Source of the DNA: Lucifuga dentata
Taxonomy: Eukaryota > Chordata > Actinopteri > Ophidiiformes > Bythitidae
Direction: 5' to 3'
NCBI GenBank assembly: GCA_014773175.1
Contig: VXCM01000445.1
Location: 248,001-312,000, forward strand
Length of the DNA: 64,000 nucleotides
In this document: in pieces, positions 37,301-55,500 of the stretch
How positions within the stretch are numbered: position 1 is the first letter of the stretch
Layout of the letters: every line of letters starts with the position of its first letter
The notes under the pieces: generated by a model
The model's database searches: none
The model's input: only the letters and a program-made list of their open reading frames with translations
Told to the model about the DNA's origin: nothing
Program-made: the position numbers and the translations under genes

Positions 37301-40215
37301 TTTCTGTCTCATTTTCCAGTGTGACAGTTTGAGGTGTTTTATATGGAAAGTCATACTCAACAGACCAGAAATGTCTAGCCTGCATAATCGGACATCCAGA
37401 CCCCTTACAATCACACTGACTGGTGTGAGAGGTGCTAGGACTTGAAGTGGGCGGATAATAAATGACATGCTGAAGAAATAAAACTCCAGAGCTGGTGTCT
37501 AGATTTATGCTGTGATATTAGCTCGTGTTTATCATGCTTTAAATTTAGATAGATGGCCTGCGTGTGAGACATGCCATCAGATGTACAGTGCACATGTATG
37601 TTCGGCTCACGCTTAGCAATGGTGAGCAGTGATATCCCATCCAGTGCAGCTGGTGTGCAGCCTCTAGGCAGCCCTGTGCTCTGGGAGGGAAACCGGGTTT
37701 GATTTTAGTCCAGGCCAAACCAGGACTTTCACATTCCTGCGTTTCAATTGGAATTAGCATATTTGTTACTGCTTGGGAGACTGATATGAATATATGCTTG
37801 CATATGTGCGTTTAGTGTAAAAGGTCACAGAATAAGGAGGGCTAAGGGGAGGCATGGTTTGCCCTGAAGGCCAGTGGGTGTAAAATTAAACATGACACTT
37901 TTTTTCCTCTCCTCATCACTGCTCTGTCTTCAATCGAGCCATTCCAATCTGGAACATTCTGCTCCTGCTTCATAAACTCCAGCTCAAATCTGCTGCAGGG
38001 TCAGGAAAAGTGACAAGGAAAAACAAGTGAAAAGGCAAAAGTTGAGAGTATTGTGGGAAAATGATAAAGAGGATTTGGAATAGGTAAAACCCGTATCATC
38101 AAGAATGTTTAAAACTTTCTTCATCAGATCCTGTTGAACAAGGAAGAACAAAACAGCACAGGGAAATTGGAAGCAGAGGAAGAGTAGCTTAGCAGCTCCT
38201 TTCCAAAAAGCCTGGAAGAAAGGGAAGAAGGAAAAAATTTACAACAGGGCATCAAATGGCTCAACTTCATCCAGGACTCAGAATGAAACCCTTGAACGGA
38301 TGGAACCAGCCTGGTCATTGCTGATAGCGAAAAGTGACCCGGATTTGGACCAATTTCAACCTGTCATATCTGCCCACTGAAAAGACATATTCTCTGTTAA
38401 CATGAATCCCTCATGACACTGGTTAGCCAGAATTTTATTGTATCATTTTGCTGAATCTGAGCCATTTTTAAAAAAATTTCTACCAATACTTCTGCTGACC
38501 GTAACATAACTCTGCAAAAATCTAAAAACTTCTCACTCCCTACTGAATGTACTGTACATGCTAAATGACTGAGCAACGCATGAGTTATTAGATTTAAAGG
38601 AAGTGCTCAACAGTTTGCCTGGAAGTGGGTGATGATTCACATTCCGAATGGCTTGCAGATGCTGCAGGTTTTGGTGGGCACATACTGTGACTGAATCACC
38701 AAATCAACTCATAATTACGTCTCAAAACCACTTTCACATTTATTTATTATAAGGTGTTGATGTGCATAAATCCCAAAGAGAACAGCTCCCTCCAGCCATT
38801 AAACTCACACGTTCGCCAGATGGAATCTGGTAGACAAGTGCAGAGCCCATGAATTATGTAAGCTTCCTACTAGAAGCAGGACTCTCATTCATGACACGTG
38901 TGAGGATCTTTTCAGGTGCTCACCAGCAGCACGATCATTAAATCAACCACCTCTTCACTGAACAGGCCCATTATTCAGGCTGTCTGTGGTTTTTACTATG
39001 AACAAACTTGTTCGCTGATTCACTGCATTTTCTTCCTCCTTCGGTTTAAGAGTTCTGTCCTTCGACCCCCTTTCCCCCCCTGACCAAATATGAAACACAC
39101 ACACCCTGGAAACCTCTGGAAATCCTTGGTAATAACTGAATCTTTGGTCAGCTCACGTGAGAGACTTCATGTTCCCATCAGGAATCCTCAGATTCAAATA
39201 ATTCCCAAAAGGTTAACGTACAACATCCTTTCTCTGATTCAAAGACCCCTGGATCATTTCATAAACATCTCCAAAACCTCAAAAAATAAATAAATAAATG
39301 TTAGAGGAGGAATGATTAAAGTTGGAAAACTAAGAAAACAGTCATTGGAATAGATGAAGTTGAGGTAGAAGAAAGGGTTGTGGTATTCAATAAGTGCAGG
39401 TCAATACCAGGCTGTATGCTAAGCTTTACTGTCACAGCGTGCCTTTCGCCATTTGTTTCCCATAAAGGCCACATGGAAGCATTTATCTGACTTAAAGCAG
39501 ATCAGTGCACGTCGTCTCAGGTCTGCAATATTCGCTACTTGTTTGCCAGATCTGTTCTAATAACGTCTCCAAATGCAATAAATAAAATATATCTAAAATG
39601 ATGTGCATGTGTCAGTTGCAAAAATGTATAAATAATGTCTAGAATTGAATGTCTGCCTCCCATGGAGCATCAGTGGCTTAAACAAGCCTGAGTGAAGAAG
39701 AGAAAGGAGGGAAAATAACCATAGATAAAAATAGCATCTTAGAACCAATTCCTCATGTCTCAGGGAGAGTCTTAAATGTCTCAACACTTTTTTTCCTCAT
39801 CATTTTCTCATTCTGCAACATCAACATCTGCAGTTGTGCAATGGGACTAGAAATCAGTGGCACACAGGTTGAGGGGTATTGGAAGTCAAAAAGTCAAAAC
39901 ACAGCATTCGTCAGTTTGTATTCTTCAAGTTTTCTTAATGGGGAAAAGAGTGGCACACTCAACACAAAACTCTCCCAAAGTTTATCGGCCTATTTATGCT
40001 TGGACAAGGTCCCTCTACTGTGTATAAACACCTCCTTGTGCGTATAGTGGTGGTAATTTGTTCACTTTCACTGAAAAGATGGCAGAGATGCACGTTTGTC
40101 AAGTTAAATTCCAGGGAGCATATGGCAGAGAGATACAGGTTTGCATAACTACACAATCCCAGCTGTTCATCCCCAAGGTACAAGGCTTTAATTCTGCCAA
40201 GTCATTTACATCAGC

Positions 40216-40344
40216 TTGTGCACAAAACCATTTCCTCGCCACTTTCTGTCTAATATCCACATCACGGGCCTGTGGGGTGNTTGTGCACAAAACCATTTCC
40301 TCGCCACTTTCTGTCTAATATCCACATCACGGGCCTGTGGGGTG
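40216..40344. other. 64 bp direct duplication split by a single N (assembly suture)
   Basis: The block 40216-40279 is repeated exactly at 40281-40344 with N at 40280. Confidence 0.92.
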
Positions 40345-41506
40345 CATAGATACAGCATGTAATGTGTTGAGAGCTTGCCTAACGGCCCGCAGGCCTTATT
40401 GTATGCTGACAGCTGTCAAGAGTGCTTCCACTTTCCACTCTTTATCCTTTTAAATGAGCTCTACCCCCAGACAGGAGTGGGCAAAAGCTTAGGACAGTAA
40501 ATAATATTAAGAAATTCCACCCTACAACATCTTTCCTGGGATTATGAAGAACAAAGACTGCATGTTGTCATCGATTGTCTAATCTTGGGCCAAATCAAAG
40601 CTAGAGTCAACGTACTGGCATCAGCCACTCTGCTAAAGTATGTTTACTGAGGGTCATTTCGTCTTTCCATATTCATAATCTGAGAATGAACCTTGTATTT
40701 ATGTTTTCTGGCAGCTCTGGCCTTTACTCCCACGAAGAAGGGAATGTATTCCTACCACAATATCCATCTTTGGCCAAAGTATTACAGGTACATAACTTGA
40801 ACCATATACTAGTGAACACTGCGTACATCTGAGGAATGCCGTGCACACAGCACCCTCTGGTGGTCATTTTAGGAATTCATCCAAGATGCAAATGCCTGAA
40901 TATTGCTGTGTTCATATAATAGTAGCTATAAAATCAGATGTTTAGGTCCTAGAAGTTTCCAGCAATTAATAGCTGACAGATTTCTCCAAAAGGAAATCTT
41001 TATCTGACAATCTCATCCTCTCAGGGCTTTCAGCAGACTCCTGACTTTGGTAAAACATCGTTGTGCTGTTATTCAATGAAATACAGACTACAAGAACAAG
41101 AAAAACATGGCTAACATTCTCATGGTATCCAGACCAAAATTCTTGTTTCGAAAGTGGGACCAGGGATGATTTGTGTGTGCATCTGAATGGTCATCTGTGT
41201 GTGTTTTGTGATTGATGAGGTGTGCAGTAGGTCTAAATGAGAAGTTGTGTGAGTGACTTCTGGGTGATGTAAAGCCATTCACAGGTGTTACAACCTGAAA
41301 CACGCAGCAGTGAGATTTTTAGTGACAGGCTGCCCTTCCGTCTCCTTGCGCACACACACACACACAGATTACTTCCATGTTCCCTGAACAAACATCAGGC
41401 ATTAGGTCTGTTTTTGCTTGGTTTTGCAGAGCAGCTGCGGTATTCCAAAGGAAAAACAGTTCCACAGTACACTGGAGCAGAACTGCCAAGATGGTACCGT
41501 GGATAC

Positions 41507-41540
41507 AGTGTGTGTGTCTGTGTGTGTGTGTGTGTGTGTT
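41507..41540. repeat. (GT)n microsatellite
   Basis: About 16 GT units with one CT interruption, just beyond the probable trappc3 3' end. Confidence 0.95.
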
Positions 41541-41599
41541 AGAGAGCTGTGTGTGACTAGTTAATCTTAACATGGCTCACAATCGCAAACATGCAGGAA

Positions 41600-42261
41600 A
41601 ACCATGTCAAATATGCTGCATTTATTTGACATATCAATCTACATAAATTAACTCGCCATACAATTGGCAGCAATATAAAGCATAATCTCATTTTAAAAAA
41701 AAAAACAGACAAAAAAAAAAGAAGACAAACATTAAAAACTTTCTGATGGAAGCTTTTCCAACCTTGCCCAAACAAGATGCATATGTGTATGTGCCCAAAT
41801 GAAAAAGAAACCATGGTTTCAAGAAATATGTGAAGGGATTTAAAGTATCAATGCCATTTTCAGATCACCAGGTGTGTTACAATAGTTAACAGTGTTTAAT
41901 GTTTTTTTCTCTTGGATGAATCTCAATAGTCTCTTCTGATTCCTACTGTCCTCTCCTCAGACCCCAGACTTGGAAAGGAAAACATCAGATGAAGATGTTG
42001 GGAATTTAGGGAGTTGTTTCTGTAATTCCAGCCTCAATTCCTTTCAACATTCATTTCAGATGAGGGATCAGGACAATCAAGTCTTTCAACTCAACACAAA
42101 CAATGCTCAAGGTCGTAAGGAAAGGAAACATTGAGACACACCACTCAAACTTCTCTTCATTTGTCACTTCAGTCTGTTAAGTGAAGGTGTTTCTTACATG
42201 ATATAATCCTCCTAAAATGAAACAAAAAAGATGTCGAGGGGAAAAATTCCATTAGTTTCTC
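41600..42261 (-). other. trappc3: probable trappc3 3'UTR
   Basis: The sequence after the stop codon lacks coding potential. A canonical AATAAA on the minus strand (TTTATT at 41621-41626) is the first convincing polyadenylation signal and would give a 3'UTR of about 0.65 kb. The extent is inferred from this signal only. Confidence 0.45.
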
Positions 42262-46754
<4,493 letters not shown>

Positions 46755-47737
46755 TGTGGATTTTGTTACAGCTTGCACCGCTGACGACTCGATATTAATC
46801 TTTTATTTATTTGTTTCTGGCTAAGAAGTTGTTTCCGTATTCAGCAGTTTGATCTCTCTTTCACGGACGTCAAGCTAGTTAGCTACGGCACTTCCTGCTC
46901 AGCTGGACTGAAAAATACTTATTGACGACTATTTATGTTTAATACAACATATGGAGGTAAAAAAAACAATGATTAATATATGTCAGACTGGTTTTGCAAT
47001 TGTCGCAACTTTATTTCAACTACAATTTTTCCCCCAAAAGAGAGGATGTGATTTTATTTTCAAGAAAGGGTCATCTAATTTCCGGTTCTGCTGTTGAAAA
47101 GCCACTATAAACTGTATTATCGCCACCTTGTGTCCAGGAGTGGAATAGAAGCCCACAATTCAAGGTATTTCTCAACATAAATCTCACAATTAACCACAAG
47201 ATGGCAGCATACATAGAGTATTAATAGTGTAAGAAGCCAAATTTTGTTTCATTTCTTTATAAAGCATAAAAATATCTGCTTTAAAATATTTTTGTTTGTA
47301 AGTCACACGTTGATAGTTGTATTCAAGTGCGTGTGTGCGCGTATGTGTGTGTGCGCGCGCGTGTGTGCGTAAGAAGAGTCGCTGTCGGGAACACAGAGGG
47401 GAGGTGAGAGAAGGATCTTCAGTCAGAAAGCTGGAGCGACCGGCGATCAGCGAATCAGAGGATACTGATGCGCTTTAAAGTCGATCATACATCACATCTT
47501 CAATCTCAACAATCACATGCTGTCTTGTTCTGCTCGTTACACCTTTATTAGGGCTTTTACTCTCCGAATAACCCGCATGCTGGTTGGTTTAAAAGGAAGC
47601 AGCCCAGCGTGGTGACAAACTCGCTTTATATCGAGGAGAAAGAGGAAAGGAGCGCATTGCCTCTGCGTATCTGCTTTCATTTTGTCAAATAAGAATCTAT
47701 CTAAACAGAGGGACTGTGGAGGAGGTGGATCAGTGCG
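46755..47737. promoter_or_regulatory. head-to-head promoter interval between trappc3 and smap2
   Basis: The start codons of the divergent genes are 984 bp apart, so both 5'UTRs and core promoters must lie here unless distant upstream exons exist. Near trappc3 there is a CRE-like GACGTCA at 46866-46872 and an ETS-like CTTCCT at 46891-46896. A second ETS-like motif, TTTCCGG, lies at about 47079-47085. Near smap2 the sequence becomes CpG-rich after an alternating GT/GC tract at 47330-47370. No TATA box is obvious. Transcription start sites cannot be fixed from sequence alone. Confidence 0.6.
47330..47370. repeat. alternating purine-pyrimidine (GT/GC) tract in the smap2 5' region
   Basis: The tract mixes GTGTGTGCGCG and TGTGCGCGCGCG units. 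It is directly upstream of the presumed smap2 5'UTR. Alternating GC/GT runs can adopt Z-DNA. Confidence 0.7.
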
Positions 47738-47843
47738 ATGATGACGGGCAAATCTGTGAAAGACGTGGACAGATACCAGACTGTCCTCAACTCTTTACTG
47801 GCTCTAGAGGACAATAAATACTGTGCTGACTGTGAATCTAAAG
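47738..47843 (+). CDS. smap2: smap2 coding exon 1
   Basis: This exon encodes residues 1-35, [13 protein letters not shown] to CADCESK, plus the first base of Gly36. The donor is gtaggtg. It holds the first CXXC pair of the zinc finger. Confidence 0.95.
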
Positions 47844-50800
47844 GTAGGTGTCTTTTTTTTCCCCTTTATTTCTCTTCTGTTCTTTTTCAATGGAAAGTGC
47901 ATGAATCAACCCTCTTTCTCGTTTACTACGCTAGAAAATGCGGTGTTGCATTCATCATCCCCTTCGACCAATTACATTCCACATCCTCAGAAGGCTGGAG
48001 CATGGCATCTACAGCATGCCAAGATACTCCAAGCAGTGGCTTACCTAGTAAGAAGCGAAACTGATCAAAATACATTACACTTACAACTTAAATATGATCA
48101 TTTAGGGCCCTTGAACCTCAGATTGGAAACCATAAATGATAGATGTTAAGTGAGAGGCACATGCACTGGCTTTAGTTCATCCTGAACAGCCTGTTCCTTC
48201 AGACCTGAATGCAGATGGGGACTATAGGAAGCCTGACTCTGAACAAAAAGATCCAATACAGTATACCATACAAACTTACCATACAAACTTTTCCTAAATC
48301 TGTAGTACTCAGTACTCAGTGTGTCATGTGAATTGGTATATATTATTGAGTTGTGCCATCCTTATGCTTTTTTAATTTCTTACTATGTGTCAGCATTTTT
48401 AAAAACTGTAATAGCCAGATTACAGTGTTGTGTTTGTGTGTTTGCCAGTTGAGGCCTTCAACTATGTGATCAGCTTTTTGTTAAACCTGTTCTGACATGC
48501 TGTTGGCTAAAGAGGATTGTTTTGGTTTGTGGCTGTTTTGCTCACAAATACACGGAGTTGGGGATTGATTCAATAAACTGACATCAATGTTATTTTTGCA
48601 TTTTGAATTGAATTTTGACTGTATAGATCTTACTTGAGAGTAACATGCTGAACATACACGTGTGCCACTATAAAGCAGCATTATTTAGAACACAAGTAGA
48701 ATACAGCTTTGTATGTTGTCCTCACATGATTTGTTTCTTTGACATAGTGGCAGAGTTTGTGAGATTGGCCTGAAGCTGCAAAACGGTGATCAAAAAATGA
48801 ATCAAGAGGCAAACTGCAGGTTACACAGTTTGTATTTCCACGTGACCAACAGAGCACCATCCTTGGTCTTAACATCTATAGTAAAGGCCATGCATTCAAA
48901 TCACCGCAAGCTGCCAACCTCAATATTTCTCATGAAAATGTGATAATTATGAGGCAGCAGCTTTGCATATTTAATAGGAAGTAAAATGGATTCTGTGGCA
49001 GATATTGTCCTCAGGCTGAGATCTGTTTGCTGACAGAGAGACAGACACACCGCAAGAAGGAAACAGAGCGCATAAAGCTTCTCCCATGTCTCAACTGTGT
49101 CAGGAAGTTAAAATCCGATCTTTAATCTGTCTCCTGGCCTTCAGATACATTTCTACTTTATGACTTAAGGGGAGGAAAGAGTTGAAATCAATATGATATG
49201 GTAAGTTTGTTCTGGATTTATCTAGCAGTCTGCCTGTGTCATAGCAGGGATAGACAGGAATACAGAGAGAGGTGGTCAGGCAATCAAGAAAGAAAGACAG
49301 GAACACACATTTTGACCTTCGTCTCAATACTCCCACTCAGTTCTATGCTTGATGTTCATTTGGATGGAGGCCATTACTAGGTGTTCTCTCAGTTTCTGCC
49401 TCTCTGTCCTTTCATAATGCTGAGGCTGCATTTCTTTCAGACTGTTTATCAGTCAAATGCAGGTGATAACTGTGTTGCTGGCATCACAAACATTTGATAA
49501 GAAACAGTGAGCAGGTTGACAGGCAGGTGGAAATGAAAACAATGTATTGTCACTATGGACTGATGATGCAAGTGTTTTTGTTTGGACAAGTAACCTGAAG
49601 TAATATAAACTAATTTGAGTATGACACCTGTAAAGGATAATACAAACAGGATATAGTCTACATTCAACCTCAACATATGGAAAGTTAAAGTCATAATTAA
49701 TTTTACCATCATGGTTACTGAGCCAAAAAGTTCACTTCAAGCCTGTTTTTTTTAACTAGATTTAGGCAAGCAATTAAGGCTAACACATGTAAGAAAACTT
49801 ACAGGTAATCCACTGTAACTTTCATTTTTTCATATTTCTTTTTACACCTTATTAATGTTAGATTTTTTTTGTCTACTGTGTTATATTTTTCAGATTACTC
49901 TTGCCTAATTTTGCTGTTGCAACAACCCAGCTGCCTTATTGTGCTCAATGGTTTCATCTCTTCTTATTATAGACAGAGTACATATTTGCATATATCTGGC
50001 AAGGTTTGCAATGCTATCTGATGAAAAAGCACATTTTAAGACTATTTTTGTGGGATTTTTCCCTTTATTTGACAGGACAGTGACAGGAAACATAGGGAGA
50101 GGGAGGTCAGATTTGAACCAGGGTCGTCATGGATACATGCCACGTGTCTCAGACCCGCTGGGTTCAGGATGCTGTGAGACTTACTTCTGAATACAAGCTT
50201 TTGTTCCTGTGCACACATGGTGTTTGGGTGATCTATTAGTAATATCAAAATAGAAATGCAGCCAGTAAACAAACACGCTTGTAATCGTTCATACATCCTT
50301 CTAATAAAGCACAGTTACAGCTCCAAGCATCAGAGATACTGCATATTTTCTAAAGATGTTACTCTCCCAAGTCTTAGTCCAAGTTAAGCTATCAGACTAA
50401 TGGCTACCATTCAAACAAAACCAGAGTAAATAAATGATAAGGTATATGAATCTTGATCAGAGACACACATAGGATGATGTTGATGATGATGATGCTCTAG
50501 TTTTAGAACAAAGAATCATTTTTGCCGTGTTCATTGCTATAAACGCATGCATACTTTTGTCATTGTGAGAAAATATATGCTACATTTACTGATACTGCAC
50601 TGTAAAATGTGAAAAGTTGATCTTACTTTAAAAAAAAATCTAGGAAACTGATTGCCTTGTAAAGGTAAGTAAATATAACTGTTAATCTTAAGTTATGTGT
50701 AAGATCAAGTAGACACAGTAAACATAACTGAAGAAAAATTGTTATATTTACTTACCTTTTTCAAGGCAATTGGTTTCCTAGATTTTTTTTTTTTTTTTTT

Positions 50801-52493
50801 TNTTTTTTTTTTTTTTTTTTAGTAAGATCAACTTGTCACATTTTACAGTGCATTAGCCGTGAATCCTTTAGGGTAAAAGCTGAATTCTTATATATTAACA
50901 AGCTGTGCAAATGTTAGGCAGTTTTCTTAATCAGTCTTTGGCCTGCCTTGTCGATCAGTCAATAATTGCTTCAATAAAGAATTAATAATCGGTTAATCAA
51001 TAAAAACATCTTGGGGACTGGAGGTAACCTGAGACCTCATCACCCCATTTAAACACACCGAATGTGATAGAAGCAGATAGAAGCAGCAATTTTGACTGAT
51101 TTACATTAGGCTTTAGAGATGAGTAGTTAAATTATACATAACCTACATTATTGGAATATTGCATTCTTGATCGATTAAATTCTTTGTGGCCATTCTTTGT
51201 GCCATAGTCTATTAATAATTAACACCATAGTCTATTAATAGTTAACACCTCTTGATATTAACCTGTAGTAGTATGCCTGAAGTCAGAACAAGAGCCAAAG
51301 TCTTAATGGAGTTCCTTCTGTTATCGCTCTCATTTTCACCTTTTTTAATGGAAATGTGCTAATGAATAGACTCTCATGATAATCTAGGCTGATTCACAGC
51401 GTGAGATGCTTTACCTCCTACCTGATTATCACATTCTGTTGAACTTGTGTTACTATTCTGCACATTGAACGATAAGCACATACAAACACACACACACATA
51501 CTGTATATGTACATGTACACACTGTGAATACATTTATCTCCCCCTCCTTCCCCTCCTCAAGTCAGGCTTTTGGGCATATAGTCGTGGATGAGGGTTTGTC
51601 TAATCTTGTTTGCTTTGAAATAGATTACAGTGCTTTTATCACCTCGCTCCCTGTGGGTGATTAAAGAGGAAGTGGTTAGATGTATGGAGCCAAGAGCAGG
51701 CTTACAGCAAAACAGAAAAACAAATAAAATCATTAACAGTGTTACAGTGCTATTAGCCAAAACCTCAAAACCTAAGCTTTCAGGTACCACAGCAAATCCT
51801 TCTCTCTCTCTTTGCTTTTTTGTATTGTAACATAAAAAAAAACTTTTTAATAAAGGAAGTCAAAAGTCTCTCTCTCTCTCTCTCTCTCTCTCAGATATAA
51901 ATTCATGATATAAATTCAGACTTTTATCACTTCCTTGACACTCGCACTATAAATCTCCAACGCTGCCAGAGATAATGAAGAGATGGGAAGTGGGGAGAAT
52001 CGGGCAGGTGTGTATTGTAGTCAACATTTCTTACTTCAGTCTCAAGGGGCTGTGTGTGTGTGTGTGTGTGTGCTTGCATAAAAGCCTACCTCCTTTATTG
52101 TCTCTATTGTATTTGTGTTTACGCACACACCCGCCCCTGGTTGCCGTGGAGATATCACCTGGTGATCTCAGGCCTTACCACCACCAGCCCACCTCCCCTC
52201 ATTCCCCTTAAAGTCATCCAATCAGGAAACAGCAGGGAGTCCCATTGAAACCAGGAGATGATTGGCTGATATTTTGTCCTTTAGCTTTTTGCCATTTAGC
52301 TTTCATGTTAATGCAAAGTCTGAAAGTAAAGTAAGCCTAAACTTTTGACACCGAGTGTGCACAGCATTGGGTGTGTATTAGTAAATTATCAATAAGGGCC
52401 CATCTTTTCAGCTTGGACGGGGACTGGGTGCCCTCAGGGTTTCTGGATGGGCTTGGTGCTAAAGGCTAGGTACTGAAGATGGAGCACTGAACT

Positions 52494-52530
<37 letters not shown>

Positions 52531-55500
52531 GTGGTGGGGTAGGAGGATGCAGGATTTGATGACTACTGAGGCACTTTGAGATTAAGTGGATGCATGCAGA
52601 GAGCAGCATTTAGCCTTGTGGGATATGGGCTAATGAGCCATATGCACCTGCTTGTGCACGTGAGTGGGTATGTACTTGAACAAATGTGTGTTTGCGTGTG
52701 TGTGCCAGAAGAGCACCCTTGGGAGGGAGACATTATTAAGATTTATGGGTTTATAAGATGTTTTGTGAATCTGACATTGTGTGTTTTTACCTGTTTGTAT
52801 TGTAATGGTATCTGAGCTGACTGTGTGTGTATGTGTGTGTTATTAAATTTCTACAATTGGGACAAATGAATATGAAAAATTCTCACAAGTAAACAGGTTT
52901 TGCTGGGCATTACATCTTTGAAAATCTAGTTTAGTATTGTAAGTTGTGAGTTTAAGCAGTAACACAGTTGGAATAACTGGTTATAGAGCGCAGGTCCTCA
53001 CAAGTGTTGTAATACAAACAAGTGTGTATGTGGGTGAGTGGCAGAGAGGTTCATTATAGAAGCCTGTTGCTCATCAGACCCCTGAACATCCCAGCAGGCC
53101 ATCAGACAGCTAAAGTCCATCATTTGATGACTAAAATCCCTTCGTTTGCCTTTTTTTGGCTCTTGCTCTCACTCTTCCTTCTCCTCTTCAAACTGTTCAA
53201 ACCAGGTTCATTTTTTGCCAGGATGATTCATCAATCACTGATGCATACCCTCTGTTTTTAGGTAGTGTGGCCCTCTAAAAAAGGAGAAACTCATGAGTCA
53301 AACGTAGAGTGCTTGTGCTCGCCTACACAAGGGTGTTGGCATTTTCTCTGCGTGCAAAAAGAAAAGGGGAAGTTGTTCTTGCTCAATGGGGAACAAAATG
53401 CAGCCTGCAATGCCAACACTGCAGCGCTCAGAATATGACCCGAGAGCTTTTTTCATGTGCATTTGTGCACACTCAGAGGTGTGCACTGGTGCTAGACATA
53501 CAGTCCACGGGTTGTTACCCAGACGCTGCACTGATTCTACCACAGAGCGTGCTGTGCTGCAAGGCACTCCCTTATACACCTGAGAGGCAGGACACCAACT
53601 GGCAGCACATTCTTAATACCTGCCACAAGCAGATTAGACCCACACGTGTGTGTACACAACATGGACTTTAAATAGACAAAGATAAGGTGTGTATGGGCAA
53701 AAAGTACAATATGCAAACAGAGGAGAAAGCGAACGGATGCAGCATTTGTACAAAACCTAGAGAACAAGGGCGGAGAATGTAGCAGAAAGGAGGAATTACT
53801 GTGAAAGAGAGATATGGATAGAGAGGGGAGGAAAAGTGGGAGGTGCAGCAGCGGTGAAAGAAAGATAAGAGATGGCACCCAGAAGAAAGAAGAGCATTAG
53901 AATAAAGATGAGGAGGAAAAACAAACTAATTCCAGTGTCTCTCTCTCTCTCTCTCTCTCTCAGCAGGCTTTGCAGAGTAATTCTATTATTAGTGTGCATG
54001 ACAGTTACAGCCAGACAGTCAGGATGCATGCACATGGACTGTCTGACCGTTAATATTTTCAGGTCTGCTTTCTGTCTATTTGTCTGCATTTTTACATATC
54101 TCTATGTCTCCCTTCCTAATTGCTAGAGCCGTTTAAAGAGCAAAACCTCCAGGTGTATGTACTGTGCAAACCAGAGTACTGACAGTTTATTTTAATGTGC
54201 ATCGCTCAGGATGCAGCCAAGACAAGAGGTTATTATTTCACTAACTGCATCCAGACACGGAGCTTCCGCAGCTGCTAAACAGAGGAAGTTTTGGCATGTT
54301 CTCTGTTCTGAAAATCAACTTCCTGTTCGTTTTCATACAATGGCCTTGCACACTGCAGGGTGACGCTGGAAGAGTCCATCTGTTGAGATATCCAAATAAA
54401 AAGCTGCTCTTCCATCTAGTGGTGTAAAGACCACAGTGCATCAACTGTTAGTAAGATTTTAAGTAAAATAAAAGTCTTGAGCCACAGATGAGTTGGAGGA
54501 TAGAGGCTGAAACAGAGTGGTTGGGCAATGAGAGCGAGAAAGGGAGGGGTACAGAAAGGAGAAGAGGAGGAGGGGCAAGAAGAGAGAGATGTAGGGAGAG
54601 ATGGGGATGGAGGCAACAAGCAGCATCATTCTCTTTGAAGCTGGCTGTATTCTCTTAAGAGCATGGTTGCATAATTTGAGCAGAAAAATAGCCTGGGTGT
54701 GTTTTTTTTTTTCCACCTGTCTGTTCAGTCTGCTAACAGATAGAAGACACAAAAACGCACACACTACTACATGCTCAAAAATATACAGCATGAAAGTACA
54801 CATGGAGGGGGTTTAACAGTCAATGCAGTGTGTTGTGATACACTAAGATGAACAAAATTGTGCATCAGTTAACCGTGCGCCCACACACATCGAAACACAC
54901 GAGCTCAGGACTAAATGAGTAATCATCTCTGCAGGTATCCAGGCTCCAAGCGTTTGTGTTCATGATTGCATGTGTGTGTGTGTATGTGTGTTTGCGTAGT
55001 TTTCTACTCCTCCTCACTTGCTTGCTGCCTCCTCAGTCTCAGCTATGTAGGTTAAACTCCTGTTGGAGCTCATTATGTGTCAGGACACTGCATGGCTTAC
55101 ACAGAATTAGAGACGTTCCCTGCTGAATTCAAACTCATAATTGAGGTTTATGGGCTTGTCTTTCTATTATTAGAGTAAAGTTAATAGTTTTCTCATCGTT
55201 CTCCAGTCTTCTCACCCAACCCTATTTCTTCATTAAACTGCTAGATTCCTTATCGCCCTTCTCAATTTCACTTTTATTGCCCAAAGATCCTCTGTGGTAT
55301 ATCAACTCACCATTATATCAACTCACCATTCTTTCTCTCTGTTCTCATCTGTCAGGTCCGAGATGGTCTTCCTGGAACTTGGGCATATTTATCTGTATCC
55401 GCTGTGCCGGTATCCATCGAAACCTGGGGGTCCACATCTCCAAGGTCAAGTCTGTCAACCTGGACCAGTGGACACAGGAGCAGGTCCAGGTCAGGCTTCA

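Larger units (their letters stand above)
34331..41599. other. intergenic sequence downstream of trappc3, no supported gene
   Basis: No gene is supported. The block at about 36140-36350 is repeat-free and looks like a candidate conserved element. An exon-like stretch of 73 bp lies at 40715-40787. The interval also has a 64 bp assembly duplication at 40216-40344 and a GT repeat at 41507-41540. Confidence 0.55.
47844..55355 (+). other. smap2: smap2 intron 1 (7.5 kb)
   Basis: This long first intron contains no exon I can support. It holds the fold-back MITE, an interspersed repeat fragment, a 22-23 bp tandem duplication at about 51204-51248, several CT and GT microsatellites, and purine-rich tracts near 53770-53930 and 54500-54620. 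Its size next to the compact remaining introns fits a first intron carrying regulatory sequence. Confidence 0.9.

Noticed and set aside
1..41600. Intron of a large neighbouring gene such as a glutamate receptor gene
   Set aside because: I looked for conserved exons of large genes known near TRAPPC3 in mammals and saw none; an intron cannot be excluded but is not supported.
50095..50165. tRNA-like gatttgaaccagggtc box
   Set aside because: No cloverleaf can be drawn; it is part of an interspersed repeat.
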